A DNA stretch of 64,000 nt from Adiantum capillus-veneris (lineage: Eukaryota > Streptophyta > Polypodiopsida > Polypodiales > Pteridaceae): NCBI GenBank assembly GCA_014529385.2, contig CM043963.1, positions 78,640,412-78,704,411 of the forward strand, given 5' to 3'. The position numbers were made by a program, and so were the translations under genes. The notes below the pieces were generated by a model that saw only the letters and a program-made list of their open reading frames with translations, was not told the origin of the DNA and ran no database searches. Shown here piece after piece: positions 1 to 10,567 of the stretch. Position 1 is the stretch's first letter. Each line of letters starts with the position of its first letter.

Positions 1-152
1 GCAAGACAAGGGAAGCTAGAGCCTGAGAGTCCACCACTCAACCACCCATTATATAGCAAAGCCCCTGGCCCTTTGCCCTAGTTGGACTCCCTTTCCACAC
101 CGCCTAACCCGGCCCTGCCCTTGTCTAGTCCGGCCTTGCCGGTGTCCTAACA
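1..152 (-). repeat. Partial 3' LTR of minus-strand chromovirus
   Basis: Read on the minus strand, the integrase stop codon (164-166) is followed at once by a G-run and then TGTTAGGACACC starting at 152, the expected layout of stop, polypurine tract and LTR TG. The LTR continues past the left edge of the window, so its length and its CA end are not visible. A related LTR start on the other strand occurs at 12795. Confidence 0.75.
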
Positions 153-166
153 TTACTCCCCCCTTA
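153..166 (-). promoter_or_regulatory. Polypurine tract of chromovirus
   Basis: On the minus strand the sequence taagggggggagtaa lies between the end of the chromodomain ORF and the LTR TG. This purine-rich run is where plus-strand DNA synthesis is primed in LTR retrotransposons. It overlaps the integrase stop codon, so there is no 3' untranslated spacer. Confidence 0.7.
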
Positions 167-1228
167 AGAAGAGTTTTCGTCCTTGAAAACAAAAGTGTGG
201 AACTTCTTCTTAAGAACACTAATGTTTTCCCAAGTGGCACCTTCCTCCGGTCGGTCTTTCCACTTGATTAAGGCTTGTTGACGTACGTGATGACGTGTAC
301 GCAACTCATGATAATCAAGAACACGTTCAGATTCATGCGGTAAGGTAGGAGGTTCAATGAAATCAACCAAAACCTGTTGGTCAATGACATTGTCGTCCCC
401 ATGTAACCGCTTACGTAAACGGCTTACATGAAACACCGGATGAATGCGAGAATGTGAAGGTAGTAATAATTTGTAGACATGATCACCTACTCGCTTGAGT
501 ATTTTGAAAGGCCCACAATATCGGGGAGATAATTTAGGTGTTGGCCCAGTTTTCAGACTTTCTGAATGTTCTGGCACACGTAAAAATACTTCCTCCCCTT
601 CTTTGAAGGTAACTTGCCGACATTTCTCATCAGCGTACTTCTTATACCAATCATGTGCTTGTCGAACATTTTGACGAGCAAGGTTCAGCATATCCATGTG
701 GTCTTGGAGAAAATCCTTAACATGTTGGAGTTTTTTGGTTGCCAACCCCACCGTAACTGGTGACCTAGGTTGAAACCCGTACATAAGCATGAAAGGACCA
801 AAGCCTGTTGTGACATGCTTAGCACTGTTGTAGGCAAACTCGAGAATAGGTAAGTATTCTTCCCAGTCTGACTGTTTTTTGCTGATGTATGCTCTTAGCA
901 TATCCTCTAGCACCTGGTTAACCCGTTCTGTCTGACCATCTGTTTCTGGATGATCAGCGGTACTGAGGTTCAGTTGTGTACCCAATCGTTTAAATACAGC
1001 TCTCCAAAAGTGGTTGTTAAACTTGGGATCATGGTCACTAACAATGTTACTTGGAAAACCATACAGTTTGTATTGATTGTCCACAAATAACTTGGATAGT
1101 TCTGGTGTCTTAACCGTTGATTTGGTGAGAATAAACTTACATAGTTTAGTCAACTTGTCTACGACCACCCATACCGAGTCATGACTTCGTACAGCGGTTG
1201 GTAAACCCACAATAAAATCCATAGACAT
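164..1228 (-). CDS. Chromovirus integrase core with C-terminal chromodomain (partial pol)
   Basis: This is a 354-codon open stretch encoding the catalytic core and C-terminus of a Ty3/gypsy chromovirus integrase. The first Asp of the DDE triad sits in MDFIVGLP near the start, the second in SDHDPKF (about residue 65), and the Glu in GQTERVNQVL (about residue 100). Further on come the GPF.I motif and HPVFHVSRL, followed by a chromodomain-like tail with ALIKWKDRPEEGATWE. In this family the chromodomain is thought to steer insertion into heterochromatin. This part is uninterrupted, although upstream parts of the same pol are frameshifted, so it is the distal part of a dead polyprotein and not a separate gene. 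The start shown is only the first Met of the frame; the natural frame enters from the upstream fragment through frameshifts near 1235-1330. Confidence 0.9.
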   Translation of the reverse strand: MSMDFIVGLPTAVRSHDSVWVVVDKLTKLCKFILTKSTVKTPELSKLFVDNQYKLYGFPSNIVSDHDPKFNNHFWRAVFKRLGTQLNLSTADHPETDGQTERVNQVLEDMLRAYISKKQSDWEEYLPILEFAYNSAKHVTTGFGPFMLMYGFQPRSPVTVGLATKKLQHVKDFLQDHMDMLNLARQNVRQAHDWYKKYADEKCRQVTFKEGEEVFLRVPEHSESLKTGPTPKLSPRYCGPFKILKRVGDHVYKLLLPSHSRIHPVFHVSRLRKRLHGDDNVIDQQVLVDFIEPPTLPHESERVLDYHELRTRHHVRQQALIKWKDRPEEGATWENISVLKKKFHTFVFKDENSS

Positions 1229-1751
1229 GCCTTTTCATTTTCCATTGGGAATCTCCAAAGGATGTAAGAGTCCTTCTGCTTTCAGGTGCTCTGGCTTTGT
1301 TAACTTGACATTTTTGGTAATGCAAGACATAAGCTTGAACAAAGCCATGTATACCTGGCCAGTAAAACTGTCGTCGTACGAGAGCATAAGTTTTTCTAAT
1401 CCTCGGTTGCCTTGCACTTGGACTATCATGACATTCATAAAGAATTTGGCACCGAATGTCTATGTCCGTCGGTACACAAACTCTCCCCTTATGGAGTAGG
1501 TACCCATTGTCGATGGTGAAATGCTTCCATCGCTGTAGTTCATCACTTGATAAAGGAGAACTAGGTGTGGAGGTTAACTGTACACTACCGTCATTGGAGT
1601 TAGAAGGATCCCTCTTTTGAACATGGCTCCACACTTTGGAATATGCTTCATCATACTCATATTTGCCTTTGAGAGAATCTAAAAATTCACTACGAAGTTC
1701 CGTGAACAAGAGTGAATTGATCTCTGGCATTCGACTTAGAGCGTTTGCCAA
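1179..1751 (-). pseudogene. RNase H end and integrase zinc-binding region of chromovirus (frameshifted)
   Basis: The fragment starts with MANALSRMPE, the usual end of a gypsy RNase H domain, and runs through the N-terminal zinc-binding region of integrase, recognisable by RKTYALVRRQFYWPGIHGF. The HHCC pattern is damaged: the second His position reads Gln (SARQPRIRK) and the first Cys of the CX2C pair is missing (LHYQKCQV). The real continuation (KNVKLTKPEHLK, then GLLHPLEIPNG) is in another frame over 1235-1330, so there are at least two frameshifts before the catalytic core. It belongs to the same element as the neighbouring integrase and RT stretches. Confidence 0.8.
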
Positions 1752-1796
1752 GACATTGTACCGGCCTTCGCGATACCTTAGCTTGGCGTCATATTC

Positions 1797-2837
1797 CTAA
1801 AGAATCTCGGTCCACCTGGCTTTTCGACCCTTCAAATCCGTTTGTTGTGTAAACCATTTGATGCTTTCATGGTCAAACACAATCTCAAACTGAGCACCAT
1901 ACAGATAATGCCACCATGTTTTTAAGGTAGACACTATTGCATAGAGTTCGCATTCATAAGCAGAATAGTTCTGCTGAGCTGCATCAAGCTTCTTGCTTCC
2001 AAATGCAATCGGCCATCCATCTTGTAACAGGACTGCTCCAATAGCACAGTCACTAGCATCCATTTCCAAAACGAATGGTTTCAAAGGATCTACAATAGCT
2101 AGTATAGGAACTATAGCTAATGCATCCTTGAGCGTATAGAAACAGTGCTGTTGAGCGGATCCCCACTGAAAAGATTTACCTTTGCCTTTTAGTTGATTCG
2201 TTATAGGAACAACAATTTGAGCATAGTTTTTAACGAACCTTCGGTAAAAACCTGCAAATCCTAAAAATATATGTAATTCTTCCAGATTTTTAGGAGAGGG
2301 ACATTTTGGGATGGTATCGACTTTGGATTGATCCATATATAGCCCGTTAGCTGAAATAACATGCCCTAAATAATGAATTTCATCTTTTAGAAAATCACAT
2401 TTAGATTCCTTTTCATATAATTTGTTTGTGCGTAACAACTCAAACACCTGCCTGAGATGTTGTAAGTGTTCTTCTTCATAAGCACTATAGACTAGGATGT
2501 CATCGAGAAAAACAATGACAAATTTGCCCAAATATGGTTTCAAGACACTATCCATAAGTGTCATGAATGTTGCGGGCGCATTGGTTAACCCAAAGCGTAT
2601 CACCAAGAACTCGTAGTGTCCAAACCGTGTTCGGAATGCAGTTTTAGGTATATCGGCAAGTCGAATACATACTTGGTGATATCCTAACCGCAAGTCTATT
2701 TTCGTAAAAATGTGAGCATGAGTGAGCTTGTCAAACAACTCATCTACTCTAGGCAATGGGTATTTGTTCTTAACTGTAACTGCATTTAAGCCATGGTAGT
2801 CTACGCACATGCGCATACTGCTGTCTTTTTTCTTCAC
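1797..2837 (-). pseudogene. Chromovirus reverse transcriptase and RNase H (partial pol)
   Basis: This 346-codon stretch contains most of a Ty3/gypsy RT followed by RNase H. RT landmarks are [20 protein letters not shown] at the start, [32 protein letters not shown], the catalytic YxDD-type motif FLDDILVYS, and the thumb motif [10 protein letters not shown]. RNase H follows, with catalytic Asp in [14 protein letters not shown], Glu in [12 protein letters not shown] and Asp in [10 protein letters not shown]. All catalytic residues are present. The first RT motifs are missing from this frame because a frameshift near 2860 separates it from the preceding coding sequence. The stretch ends in a stop at about 1797, before the linker to integrase. 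Confidence 0.9.
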
Positions 2838-3402
2838 TAAGAGGATAGGTGAAGCCCTGGTGAAGAACTGGGTTGTATAAACCCTCTGCTAAGGTATTCA
2901 ACAAGCTGACGTTCCACCTCAGCAGCTTTTGAATAACTCATACGGTAAGGCGGTTTACTAACAAGTTTAGAGCTTGCAGCCACATCAATGCTATGTTGTA
3001 CTGATCGTGTCGGCAGTAATCCTCATGGCAAATCATTAGGGAATACATCTTGAAATTCCTTTAATAATTTCTGTAATTGACTAGCAACGTTGATTTTTTA
3101 GAATTAGCAATTGGTGGAATAGAGGAGAGAGAAGCATGCGGCGTTGAGTAATGTTCAATAGACTCAATGTTAGAAAGAAAATGAGACAGCGAGTACCACA
3201 AGAAAACCTAATCTATTTCATTATCAGAAACGAGTTGCATAAGCTCAACGGTACAAATCAGTGGTGATGAAGGTATATCTTTTTCTCCTAACAACAACAC
3301 ATGTGCGCCATGGGATTCAAACATCAAGCTGTTGTGCCCATAGCTACGCTTTAGTGATGGTCCTAGACTATGTAACCACTCCCGTGTAAAATCAACAAAC
3401 AT
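2838..3402 (-). pseudogene. Chromovirus protease end and protease-RT linker, truncated
   Basis: Minus-strand translation in shifting frames gives the segment that normally precedes RT: KLLKEFQDVFPNDLP, then SVQHSIDVAA, PPYRMSYSKAAEVERQL and GFIQPSSSP. Farther upstream, at 3208-3402, is a 64-residue piece containing EWLHSLGPSLKRSY, which matches the end of a gypsy retropepsin (the WL after the second flap). The active-site DSG part is absent: homology stops at about 3402, so the element is 5'-truncated there and has no gag or 5' LTR in this window. At least two frameshifts and an internal stop (after PNDLP) are present. Confidence 0.65.
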
Positions 3403-5119
3403 CCCACTTGGACTACAGTAAAGGCTACGACAATGTCACGCTCTCACCACTCATGGAGCTTCTCAAAACCCACAACGCAATCCGAGCCAACAACCACCCT
3501 TAAAGAGATAAAAAACAAAATATATGCATGCTCCAAACACCTTAGCAATACTAACAACTACCAGTAAAATATCACCACAACAACACCTAAGCAAGGTCAT
3601 TACATTCATAAATGGTACTAACGCATACCACAACCCATAATAAGCCGTTGTAAACTGAAAAAATAATAGCACCATGACCAATCAATTGACAATGAGATTG
3701 AAATGTAAGATTGACCATTACGTAGACTTACAACATCCAAAGGGTGTGCTACATTGTGCATAAATGTGTAGCTAGGTAAGCCATCCACCAAAAAAACGTT
3801 CACTTAGATCCGCTCAAAACATTAGAGGGTTCAGAATCCATAAGTACAGGTTGTATAAGTATATTGCAATGAGTCCATATGTTCGATATGCTCCTAAAAC
3901 ACTAGCCCCCAAGCGTGCTATTGCTCGTGCATCTCTAGACCTCCACCAAACAATGTAAGCACCAATCATGCAGCTGCACCCTCAGAGTGCATACATCCAC
4001 ATCCTCGAACCAATCATTTATAAGCCAATGTCACCCAGGCTGGTCTTCCAATCCACTTGCAATTAGTTTCCTACAGAACAGTGGCTTATGTTAGTCCCAC
4101 GCAATGGCCCTCCCTACCAACCTGTCGACATTATTGCATAGTGTAGAATGATCTCACCTTGTGATCCTCATAACATAAAATTCACAATCGATCTCATTTG
4201 TCTGTTGAGGCACATCCACAACTTTGAGCTCAATCTCTTTATCGAAATTAATCAAAGCACGTTAAGTGTTGTTGTTATGTACAAATTTTGCCAGGCTTCG
4301 AAGGCCACTAAGGTGCAGCCATACAACAAACCAGGTTAGCTGAATATAACCTCATCTCTTGGGCACAACAATAACGTGATGAAATCCAACCTTTGTGCTT
4401 GCTCTAGACACTTGAAAGGGTTTGTCAAACCCTTGAGGGAATCAAAATGAATCAGAGAGTGCTTCTGGCCAGGAAATCGGAGGAGCCTTGCTCCCCTATT
4501 AACGTAGAGAGCAAAAAGAGTCCAGTGATGCCTTCAAGCACACATTGTTAGTGTTACAATTGAGAAGTAGTTCTGAATTCACCATACAAAGCATTATGTC
4601 ACCCTAAAATACATGCAAATGACTAGCCACAAGCAAAAGACCATCTCTGACATGTCAACACCGCTAAATTGCCGCTTAAGAAAATTGGACAGAATACATC
4701 CCTCCATCATAAACCAATGCGAATCGACAAAGTAAGGATGGTAGGAGGCAAGGTGTGCTCCATCCACATGTGCAAAGATTCCAATTGCTAAATTAAACAC
4801 ATGCAATCCTATATGTGTGTATAGCCATTTACAATGATCAGGGCAAGAGAGAACTTACTGGCCAAACAAGTCAACAGTCTTACTATATATTGGCCTCACC
4901 AAGCAATATGTCAGTTACTAATCGCTGATCTACATTAACTGATAACTTGAACCGGTTGGAGGTGAAAGTAATGCATGCAATAGAGCCAAGCCTAACATGC
5001 GATGAACCCAACATGTTTAGATGAATGTAGCCAAAAAACCAGCACCACAAGTAGTATGTAAGAAACCAGCAATTGTACATAAAATTATTTCAATCAAGAC
5101 GCCGTGAATTAGCTTAAAA
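3403..5119. other. No recognisable gene
   Basis: About 1.7 kb between the truncated chromovirus and the direct-repeat field. Only short unconvincing frames are present on both strands. The one local structure noticed is a short hairpin at about 4409-4427 (aagggttt, 3 nt loop, aaaccctt), without a T-run that would suggest a terminator. Probably old, decayed transposon or intergenic DNA. Confidence 0.4.
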
Positions 5120-5640
5120 TCCCTCCAAAAGCCATTGGTAAACTAGGACAACTACCAGCAAACAATGCATTGCCTTGTAAACTAAGACGAAGAAAGCAAA
5201 CATGCCTCAACCACAAGTAATTAATCATAATCAAGGATAGTCTTCGTTGACAATGCACTGCCTTGTAAACTAGGACCAAGAAAGCAAACATGCATCAACA
5301 CAAGTAATCATAAGCAAACATACCTCAACACAAGTAATCATAGACTTCGTGTGTCTAAATCAACCATTCAGCAAACTAGGACAACTTCTAGCAAACAATG
5401 CACCTTAAGATAAGCTGGGACTAGGCAAGCAAACATGCCTCAACTCATTAATGGTTAATGGTTTGCAAGGATAATCCTTCAAGGTGATTATGCCTAAATC
5501 AGCCATTTAACGGGAGAAATCTCAATGTGGACCTAAACCCATCTCAATAAACTAGGACCGCATTCGGGCAAACAATCCACCTTCAAGTGAACTAGGACTG
5601 ACAAAGCAAACATGCCACAACAAATGTAATAATAAAGGAA
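5120..5640. repeat. Diverged direct-repeat field
   Basis: Two short modules recur in alternation: one like aaactaggacaa followed by agcaaacaatgca, the other like aaactaggacnaag followed by aagcaaacatgcctcaac and acaagtaat(cat). They appear near 5140-5220, 5225-5320, 5320-5345 (second module only), 5390-5450 and 5560-5630. Spacing is uneven (roughly 50-190 bp) and copies have diverged, so this is an old tandem duplication and not a clean satellite. Confidence 0.6.
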
Positions 5641-5686
5641 GATGCAATAATATGTAAACTCGATGGAGTGGCCATGGTACTTACAT

Positions 5687-6026
5687 TATTTTCATAGCCT
5701 TCGTCGATTCACTGCTGGATGCGATCCATGCGCTCTTTTGAGGACGTGAGGTAGGCTACCATGCGCTCTTGGACAATCTTCTCAACTAACTCTACCTTTG
5801 AGAATCTTCTAAAGTCAGGCCTGAGCTTATCCCACTTCTTAGCTGCTCGAAGACGATGAAGGCGCTCTGTTTTTTTCAGATTTAATACAAAATTTCTATC
5901 TCTATCCTCGAAGCACATCTTCACTTGCTTGCACCACTGTGCACTGTCTCTTGCATTTGGCGGTTTTGCTCTTGAGCCCAATTCAGCATTGGAACACCTA
6001 CCTCCCTTGCGAAGGGGAATGGCCAC
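5687..6026 (-). CDS. Hypothetical exon, Lys/Arg-rich protein, unknown function
   Basis: A minus-strand frame of 105 codons (5709-6026) encodes a basic, helical-looking segment with WDKLRPDFRRFSKVELVEKI and ERMVAYLTSSKERMDRIQQ. It ends at TGA (5709-5711), but the same frame continues for about 7 codons to a perfect plant 5' splice consensus (aat then GTAAGTACC) at about 5687. That suggests the TGA may be a mutation in an exon. I recognise no domain. It may be the downstream exon of the frame at 6068-6627. Either a decayed host gene or a transposon ORF is possible. Confidence 0.3.
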
Positions 6027-6067
6027 ATATCAAGCCCATGCTGTCTCTAGATGCCTCTACATCCCAA

Positions 6068-6627
6068 TCAAACCAACTCAAAGTGGAACTGCTGAGGGCA
6101 CTTATCGCTTGCCCGAGATTGCCGTGCAAGCCTTCCATCAGGCAAGAAGACCTCAACATATGGCAAGGGTTCAGCCATGGCTGAGGATGCACCAATCCCT
6201 CTGTTTTCTTCTCCCCTCAAAGAATCCATATTGTTTTGCACTCCGTAACCTACCATATCGACACACGGTTGATCCCTCTTGCCTTCACCAAATTTTGCTT
6301 TACCAAGATTCTTTTGTTTTTCCTTAGTCCTTCCAACCTTCTTCTCATCCACGAAATTTTCATTGTGATCAGGCCCTTGAAACATGCCTTCCAACTTCTT
6401 TCTTGGGCGTGGATTTGCCGATTTTGGTGTCCCCACTTGGGCCATCTTGCCTGAGCATGGAGAAGGCTGATTGTCCATTTTCTTTAACTCCTTCTCCCTT
6501 AGGAGAGGGCTACAACGAGCATTTTTTAAAGGCGAAGCCTCCCCCGTGCCCCTGCTAGGATCTGACCCATGCTTCTTTCCAATCAGCTTCTTTGCATGCA
6601 CCTCTTGATGTGGCCTTCTTGGTGCCA
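6068..6627 (-). CDS. Hypothetical basic protein exon, unknown
   Basis: A minus-strand open frame of about 190 codons. A plausible start is the Met of MAPRRPHQEV at about 6627, just after an AG that could be a splice acceptor; an earlier in-frame Met lies at 6652. The product is rich in Lys, Arg, Pro and Gly with stretches such as KVGRTKEKQKNLGKAKFGEG and ends with VEVFLPDGRLARQ. No transmembrane segment or known domain is visible, and the composition is low-complexity. It may splice to the 5687-6026 frame. Function unknown; coding status uncertain. Confidence 0.3.
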
Positions 6628-6818
6628 TAGTTTTTCCTATGCTGATCACCATACAATGAACATTTTATTGTAAGAAACACCAACAGCCATTCATCATAGC
6701 ATGGAAACATGCAAGCACCATAATGGGCATCCTCGCCCATTATCCATACACGCCATACACGGACAAGCATGACAAATCATTTGGGCAAAAATATGCAGGA
6801 AGGAGAAGGGAAAGGGAC

Positions 6819-6821
<3 letters not shown>

Positions 6822-6877
<56 letters not shown>

Positions 6878-6879
6878 AC
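6822..6879. repeat. Compound (TC)n(AC)n microsatellite
   Basis: About 16 TC dinucleotides followed directly by about 13 AC dinucleotides. It produces spurious open frames on both strands (Ser-Leu or His-Thr runs on plus, Arg-Glu or Cys-Val runs on minus) which should not be annotated as genes. Confidence 0.95.
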
Positions 6880-8369
6880 CTGGTAGTCCTGCCTACCACC
6901 TTAATCTGCACCTGCGCTAAAACCTCCACCTCCGAGAGGACATGCGAGGCCTGCGCCCTAGCTCCAATCTTTGTCTATGTAAATCAATCTAGGGGCCCCA
7001 TATGACTCGTCTAACACAATGTAGGCCCTCCCCCAAGCTCTCTCGCATTAGCTAGTAGCAAAACTTCCCACGCCCATAACGCATTCACTCAGCCCCCATC
7101 CCCAGGTCCCCATCCCCATGCATGAGACGTACAATGCGGTATGAGGTAGATCCTCATGAGGCCTCATGCAGGCCATCCACCTCAGCCCACCCCTACCCCA
7201 TCATTTTCCACCTAGGACACCACCTTAGCCCATTCGCGCAACGTTTCCAGTCCACGTCACCCTCCCGTTCGAGTTTATCTCCCGACGCCCCCGTTTACCA
7301 AACCCCGTCCAAGTTTATTGTTTTTAGCCACGTGTAGCGCCCTGATGGCCTCAATCACGGTGCCCCACTTCCGCGCCCTTGATCCCACCGCCTGGACTTC
7401 CTTAACGCTCCTGTGCCCCTTAGTGCTGAGGCTGCCCCTCGTGACTACTTGACACGGTGACACCCCCTTGTCACGTTGGTTCCCAAGAGTCGGGGACCGT
7501 GGGATTGGTTCTTTGCTGTCCAATCTCGGATGTAATCCAAAGTGCGAACGTCTAGTGAACTTGATGTGAACAAGGTGTCGACTCCAATATGTCTGGATGA
7601 TTTTAAAAAATTGTTGTTTATGCACATCTGGAGACGATGTCCTTTTTTTATTGAAGAGCAAAGGAGTCCAGGTGGCACATGGACCATGCGAGAGGGGACG
7701 AATGAAGCGTGGCAGCTCCTCTCTCTTGCTCTCTCGAAGCTCTGTTCAAGGCAGTTGTTTAAGGCGATGGTCTCTCTCGTTCTCCATCCTGTAGACGAGG
7801 ACCAGCAGGGACTTTCTCCCTATGAACATCATGTGAGCTACGAAATACCTTGCGATTCTGAAGTGAGCACTTTGTGATCCCATCCATCCCAAAAAAATTT
7901 CCACCCCATCATTTTTGCTATATCATTGCAAGTTCTCACCACCATTTCAATCTTATTATTATTGAGAATAAACGGTCGGTTCACATCATCCAAAGATCGT
8001 GCACCGTTGATCCCACCTGAAATGGAGGTGTCAAATGCTCCTCAGGACTTCTCCCCTTTTAACAGCTGTCAAGGTTAAAGGTCAAGTTGAAGTTTCCCCA
8101 TCCTTGTAAGGATTGATTGTCCATTCAAGAACTAAATATATGCTTTAGGTCGGGTTTAGATGAGCCTGCGACAGAAATTAAAGCTTGTGACAGAAATTAA
8201 AGCTTTTGCTTCCTCCACCTTGGAGGTTCACATAAGACAGAGGCACAAAATTATATACTATGGGTGTGGCCCTTTGGCAACCAACTGGTTTTGGCCAAGT
8301 GGTAAAGGCATACACTTTGTGGACGTGCATGAGAGTTCAAACCTTGGCGCTTGCAACTGAAAGTATACC
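6880..8369. other. No recognisable gene; locally GC-rich
   Basis: About 1.5 kb with a GC-rich stretch (about 6880-7480) and several overlapping short frames, the longest 128 codons on minus (7275-7661) and 111 codons on plus (7542-7877). None shows a recognisable domain or splice structure. At 8164-8206 an 18-19 bp unit, gacagaaattaaagctt, is directly duplicated. The DHGSE-family coding region starts shortly after. Confidence 0.35.
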
Positions 8370-8840
8370 AAGAAGTCACTTTTCAAGGACTCATTGGGCA
8401 AGAGCAACAACCGAAACTATTGTGAAGCTTGGCGACATTGAAGAATCGGTCTTAGCACTCATAGATCATGGATCGGAGATCAATTTGATGGCTAAAATCT
8501 TGCAAAAAAAGGGGAAATGGCCTATTGATGTGGACCATGGTTGGCGGATCGAGCTGCCAATATGCTTCCAGGCGACTTCTATGGTGCATGTGCCAATGTT
8601 AAGATAACTGTAGGGGATGTTTGTGATGAGCAAAACTTCTTTATACAGGAGCATTCCTCTTATCCATTAATTTTGGGGCAACCCTACATTACAGCTGTGC
8701 GAATGGAAACCAAGATGTGGGATGATGGCTCGGCCTATGCCAGGGTTCGAAGACGAGATGGTAAGAAAGCAGTTCAATTCTTGACTGTATGTGTTGACCA
8801 TGCCAGGAACAAGGATAGTCTATGTGATCATCCAATGTGA
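8370..8840 (+). pseudogene. DHGSE-family gypsy protease (copy 1)
   Basis: Two overlapping frames, shifted at about 8545-8600, make up a retropepsin-like domain: HWARATTETIVKLGDIEES leading to the active-site strand ALIDHGSEINLM, then KGKWPIDVDHGWRI, ending with YPLILGQPYITAVRMETK. The second half (8541-8840) continues through SAYARVRRRDGKKAVQFLTV. The usual D-S/T-G triplet reads D-H-G; the same residues occur in copy 2 (about 59616), so this is a family trait. The element has lost its gag and 5' LTR in this copy. It belongs to the same polyprotein as the RT that starts at 9497. Confidence 0.75.
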
Positions 8841-9496
8841 AAGATACGCAAGGAGTTTAATGAACACAGGTTTGCACAAGATTTTCTCAGAGTGCCATTA
8901 TAAAGCGAGACTATGGTGGTACAAGTGAGGAGGAGTTCTTGCAAAGAGAAGCTTTTTCTTCAAGGTTTTTGGGGTTAACATCTGAAGGTTCAGTATCTTT
9001 CAAAAAATTTAATGATTTGCCAAAGTGGAAAAAATAGTATGTTTCAGGTATCCAAAGTGAATTGCAGGGATGATGTGCTTGAATCAGATGATGTGATTTC
9101 AGGAATCTTTGAAGAGGTATCATACGTAGATACTATGTCAGAGCTTGAGGAAATCAGGCAACACAGGTTACAAAGCGGAACTGAGGTGGTTAAGGTCCAT
9201 TCAATGGACATGTATGATTAGGTATATATGAAGAACTTATGCATATTGAGGATGATTCAGGTGAAGCAGTTGAAGCACAGGTAGAGACAAAATACAAGAC
9301 TGTTGCAAAGAAAGTGAGGCCAGTGGCTACACCGCTACCAGAAGGAAGTGATGGAATGATAAAAAAGGCTTCTCAACAGCCTATACTCAGGAATCCAAAG
9401 AACATAGGGTATAAGTTTACTAAGGATACATTGCAGTAGCTGAAGGTTGGAGAAGATGGTTTCCTCAATGAAGAGGAGATCAAATGTTTTCAAGGT
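8841..9496 (+). pseudogene. Protease-RT linker of DHGSE element copy 1
   Basis: Degraded coding sequence with stops and frameshifts joins protease and RT. Open pieces at 9012-9221 (with VISGIFEEVSYVDTMSELEE and VVKVHSMDMYD) and 9239-9439 (with VETKYKTVAKKVRPVATPLP and QPILRNPKNIGYKFT) align with the equivalent part of copy 2 at 60720-61050, which has SGIFEEYTFVDTMGELD and STKYKTVAKKV. Conservation between the copies shows that this is a real linker region; its function is unknown. Confidence 0.65.
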
Positions 9497-9962
9497 ATGC
9501 TAAAAAAACATGGTAAAGCTTTTCCTCTCATGCTATGGAGCTTACATCCTATTCCAGTTCCTAAAGCTCACTTGTTGAAGCTTATCAATTTGCTTAATGA
9601 AAAGATTCAAATGGGAATTTTGGAGCCATCATGTGCACCATATTCTAATCGATGGTTTACTGTTCCAAAGAAAAATGGTACATTAAGGTTCATTCAGGAT
9701 ATGCAACCGGTTAATAAAATAACAATCCGCAATGTGGGCACTGGCCCAATTGTGGATGAATTTGCTGAGGCCTTTGCAGGTAGGTCTACTTACTCCATGG
9801 GTGATCTTTATTTAGGATATGATCAATTCCACTTAGCTTTGGAGAGCAGGGATCTTACTACAATGCGTACTCCTTTTGGTTTGGTAAGGATGTGCACTCT
9901 GCCACAAGGTGCTACTAATTCAGTAGCTCATATGATGAACGGCATGAATAAGGTATTAAGGG
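9497..9962 (+). pseudogene. DHGSE-family reverse transcriptase, N-terminal half (copy 1)
   Basis: Contains RT fingers and palm up to motif B: LNEKIQMGILEPSCAPYSN, RWFTVPKKNGTLRFIQDMQP, VNKITIRNVGTGPIVDEFAE, STYSMGDLYLGYDQF (motif A Asp), then TPFGLVRMCTLPQGATNS and MNGMNKVLRE. At about 9962 the reading breaks off into unrelated sequence. The continuation, starting VPHITMPSIDDLPIKG, is found 4.87 kb downstream at 14831. Copy 2 has these two parts contiguous (about 61610-61730), which shows that the gap is an interruption and not an intron of the family. Confidence 0.85.
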
Positions 9963-10152
9963 AATGAGCTTGGAGAATCCCATGAGCACAGAGCTGCCGT
10001 TGCACTTCACTTTGGAGAGATGGATTGCCCATGGCTTGTTGAAGCCTAGAAACAAGATAGTTAACAAGCATTGAAGCATCATTAGTAGCTTGCTCATGAG
10101 CAAAATCAAAGTTATCAACATTAATTTCACTCTCTTTACTATTTTCAGCCAT
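9963..10152 (-). pseudogene. Truncated gag N-terminus of a minus-strand LTR element
   Basis: A minus-strand frame starting MAENSKESEINVDNFDFAHE and running through MLVNYLVSRLQQAMGNPSL lies about 400 bp downstream of a good initiator-tRNA-like primer binding site and LTR end, exactly where gag should start. It is cut off at the junction with the DHGSE RT (about 9962); the frame continues by chance to 9928. No zinc knuckle is present because only the first 60-odd codons survive. Superfamily cannot be fixed from this piece. Confidence 0.5.
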
Positions 10153-10548
10153 TCTAACAACTTTTAGGTGTAAAATTTTTAGGTGTACTTTGGCACTTCA
10201 AGCCCTAGTTGCTACTCGTCTTTACCCCTTTAGAAAAAGCACTCAAGCTACTCTACCCGCGGCTCGAATACCATTAATTGCAAGGAATAGAAGAGAGGGT
10301 CTTTCGACACCAAAACAACACCGGATCCTGTCAAGATTCTAATAGCTCAATAGTGGTTAAGCCATAGGCAATCCCCGTACGACTCCACTATTAAGACCAT
10401 AGCTCTCGACGGTGATGCCCTGTTAACTGCACAAAGGCAGGCGCACTACAAGGCTGAAATCCCTATTCTACTTACTCACAAGCAATTAATAATACCAACC
10501 ATTTATAGCTAGCTTGAGGACCTCCCTTCTTGAGCAAGAAAAGAGAAA

Positions 10549-10567
10549 CCTTGTGCTCTGATAACAA
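10549..10567 (-). promoter_or_regulatory. Primer binding site resembling initiator tRNA-Met type
   Basis: On the minus strand, TGTTACA (LTR end) is followed by TTGTTATCAGAGCACAAGG. This is close to the TGGTATCAGAGC primer binding site common in plant LTR elements, with one change in the first bases. It fixes orientation (minus) and LTR edge (10568). Confidence 0.65.

Noticed and set aside
49-240. Short minus-strand frame at the left edge
   Set aside because: It lies across the polypurine tract and LTR of the chromovirus, out of frame with integrase.
4409-4427. Hairpin as a terminator
   Set aside because: No T-run follows, and factor-independent terminators are not expected in a plant nuclear genome.
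6694-7005. Open frames with Ser-Leu, His-Thr, Arg-Glu or Cys-Val runs
   Set aside because: They are translations of the TC/AC microsatellite on both strands, without flanking coding evidence.
7275-7877. Overlapping frames of 128 and 111 codons on opposite strands
   Set aside because: GC-rich region; no domain, no splice signals, and each is in shadow of the other. Left as unassigned.
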